Positions 57,512-64,000 of a DNA stretch of 64,000 bases are shown here, piece by piece. The notes under the pieces were generated by a model. The model worked only from the letters and a program-made list of their open reading frames with translations. It did no database searches and was not told the DNA's origin. Origin of the DNA: CBDAUN01 sp965214615. GTDB taxonomy: Bacteria; Pseudomonadota; Gammaproteobacteria; Arenicellales; JAJDZL01. Every line of letters starts with the position of its first letter. Position 1 is the first letter of the stretch. Location of the stretch: positions 2,418,001 through 2,482,000 of the forward strand of contig OZ243952.1 of the NCBI GenBank assembly GCA_965214615.1, given 5' to 3'. Both the position numbers and the translations under genes were made by a program.

Positions 57512-58531
57512 ATGAATTTTGACGCCGCCAATGGACGGATCCTGGATCTGTCTCACGAGCAAAGCACTGCCCGCTTGGACCGGCAAGTGACCGATGCCCG
57601 CGCGTGGCTCGGCAGCGACATTGCCCCATCCGAATGCCTGATCAGCATCAGCGACGCGGTACGCACCGAAATACTCGCCATGGCAGACGCAATGCGCGCC
57701 AATCCGCTTCCGACCGTGCTGAGGCGCGCGTCACAGTTTGAAATGCCGAATATTCTCGAGCTTATGCGCGATGTTCGAAACCGTCTCAACAAGCCGCCGC
57801 ACATCGCCGTGATCGACGCTATGCCGCTGGATGACCTGGAAACCGACCAGGCGATTGACGCCTACTGGGTTCTGGGCCAGGCCATCGGACGCAATGTCGC
57901 GCAAAAGTGGGACGGAACAATGGTCTACCACGTACGCGACACCGGCACTCCGTGGCAATACGGGGTACGCGGCTCCTACACCGCGGTCGAACTGCTGTTT
58001 CACAATGACAACGCTTTCGGAATCGCCTTGCCGCACTACGTCGGCCTGCTGTGCCTGCAGCCGGCAAAGCAAGGCGGGATGAGTCGATTCTGCAGCCTCC
58101 ACACGATCCACAACCGAATGCTTCGGCAATATCCGGCCGAACTGGGTCGATTGTACGAACCGGTTCTGTGGGACAGGCAGGCCGAACATCCCCAAAACGA
58201 TCCGGTGGCAGCCAGTGCCCCGGTGTTCTCCTACACCGGCAGCCGACTCAGAACCCGGGCCAATCCGAGCCTGATCTTCAACGGTTACAAGGTCGCGGGC
58301 ATTGAAATGGATCCGGCAACGTCGGATGCCGTCGACGCGCTGAAAGAAGTTTCTGAAGACCCGGAACTGTGGTTTGAAATGCCGATCGAGCGCGGCCACA
58401 TGCAGTACATCAACAATATCGACATCGCCCACTACCGAAGCGAATTTGTCGATTTTCCAGATCCTGGAAAAAAGCGGCATCTGGTACGAACCTGGCACCG
58501 CGATACGGGACAAGTCACCTACAACGGATAG
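57512..58531 (+). CDS. TauD/TfdA-family Fe(II)/2-oxoglutarate dioxygenase
   Basis: A 339-residue protein with the clavaminate-synthase-like fold. The metal motif HxD is in LLFHNDNAFG (about residues 165-174), the distal His in NNIDIAHYRSEF (about 308-319), and the 2-oxoglutarate-binding Arg in KKRHLVRTWHR near the end, in the usual order. It would hydroxylate or desaturate a small substrate using oxygen and 2-oxoglutarate; taurine itself is not indicated. No transporter or pathway partner lies next to it, and it is followed immediately by an inverted repeat, so it may be a remnant of a longer operon cut by an insertion. Confidence 0.85.
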   Translation: MNFDAANGRILDLSHEQSTARLDRQVTDARAWLGSDIAPSECLISISDAVRTEILAMADAMRANPLPTVLRRASQFEMPNILELMRDVRNRLNKPPHIAVIDAMPLDDLETDQAIDAYWVLGQAIGRNVAQKWDGTMVYHVRDTGTPWQYGVRGSYTAVELLFHNDNAFGIALPHYVGLLCLQPAKQGGMSRFCSLHTIHNRMLRQYPAELGRLYEPVLWDRQAEHPQNDPVAASAPVFSYTGSRLRTRANPSLIFNGYKVAGIEMDPATSDAVDALKEVSEDPELWFEMPIERGHMQYINNIDIAHYRSEFVDFPDPGKKRHLVRTWHRDTGQVTYNG

Positions 58532-58535
58532 GATT

Positions 58536-58577
58536 CAATCCTTACATCAAACCACAGCTAACTCGGGGGCTTGATTT
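58536..58577 (+). repeat. inverted repeat, left copy
   Basis: Partner of 60152-60192. It lies 50 bases beyond the transposase stop, as expected for an insertion-sequence end. Confidence 0.65.
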
Positions 58578-58581
58578 TGTA

Positions 58582-59440
58582 TCAGTTTGAGATTTTCTGT
58601 GCATTCATTCCTCGGAACATGATTAACGCCGGGGTGAACAAGGCAAGCGCCTCCCACAATTTTCGAGTTCCCGGCAAAGGCTGACTTTTTTTCGACCCGA
58701 GCCCGGCGACACTCGCAAGGTCGATGACAAAGGTGCGGATCGTCGGATCCGGCTTCGGCGGCCCCCGGGAACCGCGAATGCCGCGATAGTGTAAATACCG
58801 ATACTGTTCTTCGACCTGATCGGCTCCCACCACATCCCTTGCCAAGACGCCCGGATTGCTGTGGGCCATGTAATTCAGATCATGGATGTGACAAGCGGTG
58901 ACCGCATCGAACACCAGGTATTTGTGTAAATAATCGGCATGGTCGAATTGGCGCGAACCGACGCTCGTGCCGTTTTTCAATACGCTGAACAGGTCTCAAT
59001 GTGCCATCGCAACTCATACCAGCGCACCACCTTGAGCGCCTGGACGGCATCGGCCCCGCCATCGGTTGTCAGCAACAGCCAGTGCAGTGGCTCGGCATCC
59101 CTGGGCGGTTCGATCTCGTCTAAACGCTCACCGCAAGCATGCGCACCGGCGATTTGTCCTTTTCATTAACCGGAGCCTGCAATCCGGCAGGCGGGGAAAA
59201 CTCACTGACACGCCCGGCAACGCCGGCGCGGGCCGTCGGCAGCGAAAACCCTGCCTTGTCTGCAAGCCCTGCCAGCGCCTTTCGCGCCGAACTTATCGCA
59301 GGACGCCCCTTGCGGTTATGCTGTTCGTCTAGCTCGCACAGCAGACGGGCAAGATCGCCGCGCGTTGTCGACGGCTTCGATAACTCCTCCATCACCTGCG
59401 TGACAGTCTCGGCACTGAAATGGCGCATTCCAATTTGCAT
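58582..59440 (-). pseudogene. IS4-family transposase, internally deleted and frameshifted
   Basis: The N-terminal piece (59120-59440) has a DUF4338/DruA-like start (TTRGDLARLLCELDEQHNRKG). A second frame gives EPLHWLLLTT and VVRWYELRWHIE, the conserved C-terminal part of IS4 DDE transposases, with the catalytic Glu of the YREK-type region. A third frame (58582-58980) continues with LKNGTSVGSRQFDHADYLHK to the end. A one-base deletion near 58988 breaks the second junction and about 200 residues of the core, including the first catalytic Asp residues, are missing at about 59120. The protein cannot be active. Confidence 0.75.
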
Positions 59441-59516
59441 GCCGATATGATGGCATAATCATTTTCCGAAGTGAACTATGGCCATATGAACGGTTTGTAA
59501 GCGTCTTTGAAGATGT

Positions 59517-59795
59517 CTATGCCGTAACTGATAAGCGTACACCCAACGCATGCATCAACCGGTGGATGGTGTGCCATTTGGGTTGTACCTGACCATTAAT
59601 CACTTTGTAGAGACTCTCGCGGTTCAGCCTAGCTGCTTGAGCCACCTGAGCGACACCCTTACGCTTGACGGCATGACCTAAGGCCACGACAAAGACAGCA
59701 GGGTCATCGTCCTCGTAGGCATCAGTCAGATATTGAGATAGATCATCGTCGACTAGTAAATGATCAAAGGGATTATAGTCCGTCAGCTTAGTCAT
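59517..59795 (-). CDS. HigA-type antitoxin, HTH protein
   Basis: A 92-residue addiction-module antidote protein (COG3636 type). The C-terminal half is a helix-turn-helix, VAQVAQAARLNRESLYKVING, followed by RLMHALGVRLSV. The N-terminal half (acidic, DDDLSQYL and onward) should wrap the toxin. It follows the toxin gene by four bases. Such antitoxins usually repress their own promoter, here expected upstream of 60117. Confidence 0.88.
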   Translation of the reverse strand: MTKLTDYNPFDHLLVDDDLSQYLTDAYEDDDPAVFVVALGHAVKRKGVAQVAQAARLNRESLYKVINGQVQPKWHTIHRLMHALGVRLSVTA

Positions 59796-59799
59796 GGTC

Positions 59800-60117
59800 T
59801 CAAACCTCCAATTCGCTCAATATTCGATGCGCGCGGGCAATATCGCGTGATTGACTGGACTTATCACCAGCGCACAACAAAATGAGAAGGTCGCTATCAC
59901 GTATCGAAAAGTATATCCGGTAACCTGGCCCTGCGAATACTCTCATTTCACTCACGCCCTGCCCCACTGGCTTGGTGTCGCCAAGATTTCCGGCAACTGC
60001 TCGGTCCAATCGTTGAGCGATAGCCCTCGCAGCCTGGCGGTCGCGGACCCGAGATAGCCAGCGATTGAAGTCATCGGTGGTAACTACGTGATAGCGCATA
60101 CGCGCATTGTAGCTCAT
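59800..60117 (-). CDS. HigB/RelE-type toxin
   Basis: A 105-residue addiction-module killer protein (COG3657 type, RelE superfamily). FNRWLSRVRDRQAARAIAQRL, GNLGDTKPVGQGVSEMRVF, GPGYRIYFS and LLILLCAGDKSSQ are in the family's order and the length is normal. It would inhibit translation by mRNA cleavage when free. The toxin gene precedes the antitoxin gene, the reverse of relBE but usual for higBA. The start may be the ATG at 60117 or at 60099. Confidence 0.88.
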   Translation of the reverse strand: MSYNARMRYHVVTTDDFNRWLSRVRDRQAARAIAQRLDRAVAGNLGDTKPVGQGVSEMRVFAGPGYRIYFSIRDSDLLILLCAGDKSSQSRDIARAHRILSELEV

Positions 60118-60151
60118 GAGCTACACGGAGACAAGGCAACTTACGTATAAA

Positions 60152-60192
60152 CATCAAGCCCCGAGTTAACTGTGGTTTGATGAAAGGATTGC
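60152..60192 (-). repeat. inverted repeat, right copy
   Basis: Matches 58536-58577 on the other strand. It lies 35 bases upstream of the toxin gene, so the toxin-antitoxin promoter sits at or inside it. Confidence 0.65.
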
Positions 60193-60656
60193 AACCTGTC
60201 CGGGCATTGATCCGGTGGTTGGATGCCGCCAGCCTGATGTGCATATCCTCGGCTTCGCCGTTGACCTCGGCGATTGCCGCGACAAATTCGCAGGACATTC
60301 CGGTGATTGCAGTTTCCGCAATCGATCTTTGCACGGGCCTGCGTATCACATGCCGACAATATTTCGCGTCTGACTGAAGGGAACGTAAATAAATTACCCT
60401 TCCAATGGAATTGATGGTGTTATAAATGGCGAGACAGAAAAGTTACACAAAGAAATCTTTTACGCAAATAGCAAGCAACACTAAATAAGGATGTTGCTGT
60501 CTTTACGAAAGGACCGGAAAGGGAAGTTCGCTCATTGAATCGGTATTTCAAAAATAGGCAGATGATTTAGTTTATTTATTTTATTCATAGACTTAAATTA
60601 ATTATTTAATTTATTACCTGATATTAAGTGTCAAATCTTGGAACAGGAGGGCGGAT
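60193..60656. other. gene-poor AT-rich region
   Basis: About 460 bases, becoming strongly AT-rich from 60380 on. A short frame at 60177-60377 has no motifs. An AGGAGG lies at 60645-60650, shortly before the broken pRiA4b-like gene. Confidence 0.35.
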
Positions 60657-61156
60657 ATTGTAACGCTCAGCGTAAAGTTGGAATATGTGGAACCCGAAGT
60701 AAGCAGAACCCTGCTGGTGCCATATGATTTGACACTAGACGACTTGCACGACACTTTGCAACGTGCCTTCGGTTGGGACAATAGTCACCCATGGCTGTTC
60801 GAACTTGCAAGACAATCTAGAAGACAGGTTGTTCCCGAATGGCTATTCGAAGATGACGAAGTATGCGAAACTACCGTCCGTGACACCATGTCCGCACTTT
60901 GATGTATTTGTACGACTTCGGAGACAAATAGGAGCACCGCAAACGTATCGGAAGAAAGGCAAAGGCCAAGCGAGGTCAGCTGTATCCTCAGTTGGTCGAA
61001 AGGAAGGGAAGGACGCCGCCGGAGGACGTCGGCGGACCTCCGGGCTACGCACATTTTTTGAAATCACTCGGCAGGGACCACTATCCAAAACGCGGGGTTT
61101 ATGTGCAGTGGTATCAAGCAAAGTTTGACCGTTTCGATACGAAAGAGGAAAACTAA
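60657..61156 (+). pseudogene. pRiA4b ORF-3-like protein, broken
   Basis: The first frame (to a stop at 60902) gives VTLSVKLEYVEPEVSRTLLV and LTLDDLHDTLQRAFGWDNSH, the typical opening of the plasmid pRiA4b ORF-3 family. A second frame (60902-61156) gives LYDFGDK, TPPEDVGGPPGYAHFLKSL and the family end VYVQWYQAKFDRFD. A frameshift near 60900 and a TAG at 60929-60931 in the second frame both interrupt it, and no good start codon is left after the AGGAGG. The family is common on plasmids and near mobile DNA; its role is unknown. Confidence 0.75.
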
Positions 61157-61391
61157 AACAGAACGTTTTGTCGTGGGCTGATTTCTTGTCCGGAAGTTTT
61201 GAAGACGAATGACATTTCCGCAACCGGATATCAGCACGGACAGGACGACGGATGCCGCAACAGATGCAAAAAGAGTTTCAAAGATTTCAGTCAAGGGCAG
61301 TCATTTGCAGCATGCATGTTGCAATGCAAATTCATTGTAACAGGGCAGTACTAGGTTTCGCGACGTTCATCAATTTCCATTCGCAGCCGCT

Positions 61392-62627
61392 ATGCAAGCC
61401 ACAATGAATTCCACGAATCCGCACCACCGCATGGACGCGGGGCCTGAATCGCTATTGGCCCGGCTGAATCAACTCTCAACCCGCGACGATTCGCGATTCG
61501 GCACCTTCGATGAAGACGGAATTGTCCACTTCGCAGGCGAATTCTGGACTGCGCAGCAACGCCAAGGCAACCGCATCCATGAAATCAGCTACCGTGCGTG
61601 CTTCAAGCCGCAACTGCCTGAATTTTTCATCAATCGCCTCACCGAACCGGGAGACATCGTCTATGACCCGTTCATGGGCAGGGGAACAACTCCCGTCGAG
61701 GCTGCGCTTCAAGGGCGTGTCCCTTATGGCAGCGACATCAACCCGCTCAGCAAGGCACTCGCAGAACCGCGAATCAACCCTCCTTCGCTCAAGGCCGCGA
61801 TGAAACGGCTCGAGCAAATTCCGTGGAGCAGTTTTCGCCGATACGAGCATCGGGATCTCCTAGCCTTCTACCACCCGACAACACTGGCTCAAATCGAGGG
61901 ACTGCGCAACTGGCTCGCCGAACGCGAATCGTCAGACCGAATGGATCAGGCGGACCGGTGGATTCGGATGGTCGCGATCAATCGGCTGACGGGACACTCT
62001 CCCGGCTTTTTCTCGGTCTACACAATGCCGCCAAATCAGGCAGTCACCGTAGAGCGCCAACGGCTGATCAACCAGCGCCGCGGGCAGACGCCGAGTCTTC
62101 GGGATGTGCCTGCCATTATTGCAAAAAAGTCCAAAGCCCTGCTCAAAGACGAAGCACCGCAGACACGCGACTGCCTGCTGCTCACCTGCGAGTCCGACAA
62201 GACATTCCAAATTCCGCCGGATTCGGTCACCCTGACAGTGACGTCGCCTCCATTTTTGAAAGTCGTCAATTATGAGACGGACAACTGGCTGCGATGCTGG
62301 TTCCTGGGCGTCGACTCCAGACAGGTCGCGATTGCAAGCTACTCCAGTCTCAATTCGTGGCAAGCATTCATCGCGCGCACGCTCAATGAGCTATACCGGA
62401 TTACCCGCCCAGGCGGGCACGTCGCATTCGAAGTCGGCGAAGTTCAAAAGGGCACGGTCAAATTGGAAAAAAATGTGGTCGCAGCAGCAGCCGATACAGG
62501 ATTCAAGATCGAGTGCATCATCATCAATCAGCAAAATTTCACCAAGACATCCAACTGCTGGGGCATTGCCAACAACACCTCGGGCACCAACAGCAACCGG
62601 ATCGTCGTGCTGCGCAAAGAGCCATGA
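61392..62627 (+). CDS. DNA methyltransferase, N4-cytosine/N6-adenine type
   Basis: A 411-residue SAM-dependent DNA methylase (N6_N4_Mtase type). Motif I, YDPFMGRGTTPVEA, lies at about residues 93-106 and motif IV, TSPPFLKVVNY, at about 285-295. The TSPPF form is more usual in N4-cytosine enzymes than the DPPY/NPPY of most N6-adenine enzymes. Motif I precedes motif IV with about 180 residues, probably the target-recognition region, between them. No restriction enzyme is encoded nearby, so it looks like an orphan methylase. Its stop overlaps the pdxJ start (ATGA), an odd pairing. Confidence 0.82.
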   Translation: MQATMNSTNPHHRMDAGPESLLARLNQLSTRDDSRFGTFDEDGIVHFAGEFWTAQQRQGNRIHEISYRACFKPQLPEFFINRLTEPGDIVYDPFMGRGTTPVEAALQGRVPYGSDINPLSKALAEPRINPPSLKAAMKRLEQIPWSSFRRYEHRDLLAFYHPTTLAQIEGLRNWLAERESSDRMDQADRWIRMVAINRLTGHSPGFFSVYTMPPNQAVTVERQRLINQRRGQTPSLRDVPAIIAKKSKALLKDEAPQTRDCLLLTCESDKTFQIPPDSVTLTVTSPPFLKVVNYETDNWLRCWFLGVDSRQVAIASYSSLNSWQAFIARTLNELYRITRPGGHVAFEVGEVQKGTVKLEKNVVAAAADTGFKIECIIINQQNFTKTSNCWGIANNTSGTNSNRIVVLRKEP

Positions 62628-63355
62628 CAAAACTGAGCGTCAATCTAAATAAAATTGCACTGCTGCGCAATTCGCGAGGTGCGAATTATCCGAAAGTTCT
62701 TGATTTTGCCGAACTGTGCGCACGCTGCGGCGCCCACGGCGTTACGGTACATCCTCGTCCCGACCAGCGCCACGCCACATATCAGGACGTCCGCGATCTT
62801 GCACAATTCAGGGACAGGCACCCTGAAATCGAACTCAATGTGGAAGGCTACCCCGCTGCGGATTTCATTGCCGCAGTAATCGCGGCAAAACCCGATCAAT
62901 GCACCCTGGTGCCCGATGATCCTGATCAGGTGACATCGGATCACGGATGGGATACGAGGACGCGCAGCGACTATCTGGCCAAAATCATTGAAGACCTGCG
63001 GGCAAGCGGAATTCGAAGCAGTATCTTTCTGGACCCTGATCCGGAACTGATCGAATCAGCCGCAGGCACCGGCGCGGACCGGATCGAACTGTATACCGAA
63101 GCCTACGCCAAGGCATACGGAACCGAAGATGAAGAGCGCACGTTCGAACTCTACCGCAAAACAGCGGAAAAAGCCCTTGAACACGGACTCGGACTCAACG
63201 CCGGACATGATCTGAATCAGTTGAATCTCGCCAAATTCCTGACTATTCCGGGCATACTCGAAGTATCGATCGGACACGCATTGACTGTCGAGGCCCTGCT
63301 CGACGGCTATGAGTCAACGATTCGGGCCTATGTCCGAATTGTAAATTGTGCCTGA
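62624..63355 (+). CDS. pdxJ: pyridoxine 5'-phosphate synthase
   Basis: A 243-residue PdxJ, which joins 1-deoxyxylulose 5-phosphate and 3-amino-2-oxopropyl phosphate into pyridoxine 5'-phosphate. LSVNLNKIALLRNSRG, VTVHPRPDQRHATYQDV, NVEGYP, LVPDDPDQVTSDHGWD, LNAGHDLN and SIGHALTVEAL mark the active-site loops in order. It differs from the E. coli type (NIDHIATLRNARG, HLREDRRH) at these blocks and resembles the type frequent in Bacteroidetes. The ATG at 62624 overlapping the methylase stop is the family start; the frame is open further upstream inside the methylase gene. Confidence 0.92.
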   Translation: MTKLSVNLNKIALLRNSRGANYPKVLDFAELCARCGAHGVTVHPRPDQRHATYQDVRDLAQFRDRHPEIELNVEGYPAADFIAAVIAAKPDQCTLVPDDPDQVTSDHGWDTRTRSDYLAKIIEDLRASGIRSSIFLDPDPELIESAAGTGADRIELYTEAYAKAYGTEDEERTFELYRKTAEKALEHGLGLNAGHDLNQLNLAKFLTIPGILEVSIGHALTVEALLDGYESTIRAYVRIVNCA

Positions 63356-63363
63356 CAGCGACT

Positions 63364-64000
63364 TCAGGCACCTAAGGCGATTACTTTCTGATATTGCTCG
63401 CCGAGACCTTCGATGCCAAGGCGCATTTCATCGCCGGGCTTGAGAAACATTTGCGGCTTCAAGCCCATGCCGACCCCCGAAGGCGTTCCGGTAATCACCA
63501 GGTCGCCGGGTTCCAGAGTCATGTGGCAACTGACGTAGCTGACTAGGTGCGCCACCGAAAAAATCATGTCATCGGTGCGGCCTTCCTGCAGCCGCCGACC
63601 GTTGACTTCAAGCCACACAGACAGATTCTGAGGATCGGCCACCTCGTCGGCGGTCACCAGATACGGTCCAAACGGACAAAACGTATCGGCGCTCTTGCCT
63701 TTCGTCCACTGTCCCGTGCCTTCAATCTGAAAGGCGCGTTCTGACACATCATTGACCACGCAGTAGCCCGCCACATAGTCAAGCGCGTCTGATTCGTCCA
63801 CGTACTGCGCCCTGGTGCCGATCACCACGCCAAGCTCTACCTCCCAGTCCAACTTGGTGCTGCCGCGCGGCTGAACCACATCGTCATCAGGCCCGCAAAT
63901 CGACGTGGTAGCCTTCATGAATATGATCGGCTCCGCCGGTATGGCAAGGCCGGCCTCCTTGGCATGATCCCTGTAGTTCAGTCCGATGCCGACAACCTTG
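63364..64000 (-). CDS. fumarylacetoacetate hydrolase family protein, 5' end cut by window
   Basis: The C-terminal 211 residues of an FAH-family hydrolase; the gene continues beyond the right edge. Reading in from the edge: KVVGIGLNYRDHAKEAG, FMKATTSICGP, DWEVELGVVIG (metal-binding Glu residues), YCVVNDVSER and LEPGDLVITGTPSGVG. These belong to enzymes that hydrolyse or hydrate ring-cleavage products (fumarylpyruvate, 5-oxopent-3-ene-1,2,5-tricarboxylate, 2-keto-4-pentenoate). An ATG at 63918 lies inside the conserved domain and is not the start. It converges with pdxJ with eight bases between the stops. Confidence 0.88.
   Translation of the reverse strand, partial: KVVGIGLNYRDHAKEAGLAIPAEPIIFMKATTSICGPDDDVVQPRGSTKLDWEVELGVVIGTRAQYVDESDALDYVAGYCVVNDVSERAFQIEGTGQWTKGKSADTFCPFGPYLVTADEVADPQNLSVWLEVNGRRLQEGRTDDMIFSVAHLVSYVSCHMTLEPGDLVITGTPSGVGMGLKPQMFLKPGDEMRLGIEGLGEQYQKVIALGA

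Larger units (their letters stand above)
58536..60192. mobile_element. inverted-repeat-bounded IS4-family remnant carrying a toxin-antitoxin pair
   Basis: About 41 bases at 58536-58577 and at 60152-60192 match each other in inverted orientation with about four mismatches and one indel (shared core CATCAAACCACAG and TAACTCGGGG). Between them lie a damaged IS4-family transposase (58582-59440) and a HigBA-type pair (59517-60117), all on the minus strand. The left repeat begins a few bases after the dioxygenase stop. The enclosed 1.66 kb looks like one insertion element with a passenger module; independent insertion of the toxin-antitoxin pair is also possible. Confidence 0.6.

Overview
The window reads as chromosomal DNA of a Gram-negative, probably aerobic and marine or host-associated proteobacterium. 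The evidence is a complete molybdenum xanthine dehydrogenase, a membrane urate oxidase fused to cytochrome c (PuuD), a ProXWV-type betaine transporter, an MttB-family demethylase and an autotransporter-type outer-membrane barrel. Alpha- or gamma-proteobacterial origin cannot be decided from the sequence alone. The PdxJ is of a divergent type. Apart from an HTH antitoxin I see no transcription-factor gene in the 64 kb.

Layout. 0.1-4.0 kb: two paralogous GT92/GT2-like glycosyltransferases around a uracil-DNA-glycosylase-like gene, plus a small basic protein. 4.2-17.5 kb: an eleven-gene minus-strand purine-catabolism operon, in transcription order puuD, uraH, xdhA, xdhB, xdhC, a BMP-type purine/nucleoside ABC transporter (ATPase, two permeases, binding lipoprotein or protein), guanine deaminase and a HAD phosphatase. 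Transported guanine would be deaminated to xanthine, oxidised to urate, then to 5-hydroxyisourate and hydrolysed. OHCU decarboxylase and allantoinase are not in the window. 17.6-21 kb: a malonyl-CoA-synthetase-like gene and an orphan AAA ATPase. 21.8-32.8 kb: a quaternary-amine uptake and catabolism cluster (proV, proW, proX, DHDPS-family lyase, aldehyde dehydrogenase, MttB homologue, FAD amine oxidase), interrupted between proW and proX by an opposite-strand PD-(D/E)XK nuclease gene that carries an in-frame stop. 33-34.3 kb: a dienoyl-CoA-reductase-like SDR and a small membrane protein.

34.8-55.0 kb is one 20.2-kb open frame for a 6745-residue secreted protein, nearly a third of the window. 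It has an N-terminal export signal, about 41 Calx-beta-like modules of three types (A, B, C) in a regular order, then a C-terminal outer-membrane beta-barrel. A run of nine G residues lies directly in its ribosome-binding region, and three of its repeat units are nearly identical in DNA. This is the most striking object in the window.

55-61.2 kb is an accessory, decaying region: a 2.5-kb gene-poor stretch, a TauD-family dioxygenase, an internally deleted IS4-family transposase and a HigBA-type toxin-antitoxin pair enclosed by inverted repeats of about 41 bp, and a broken pRiA4b ORF-3-like gene. 61.4-64 kb returns to intact genes: a DNA methyltransferase overlapping pdxJ, and a fumarylacetoacetate-hydrolase-family gene cut by the window edge.
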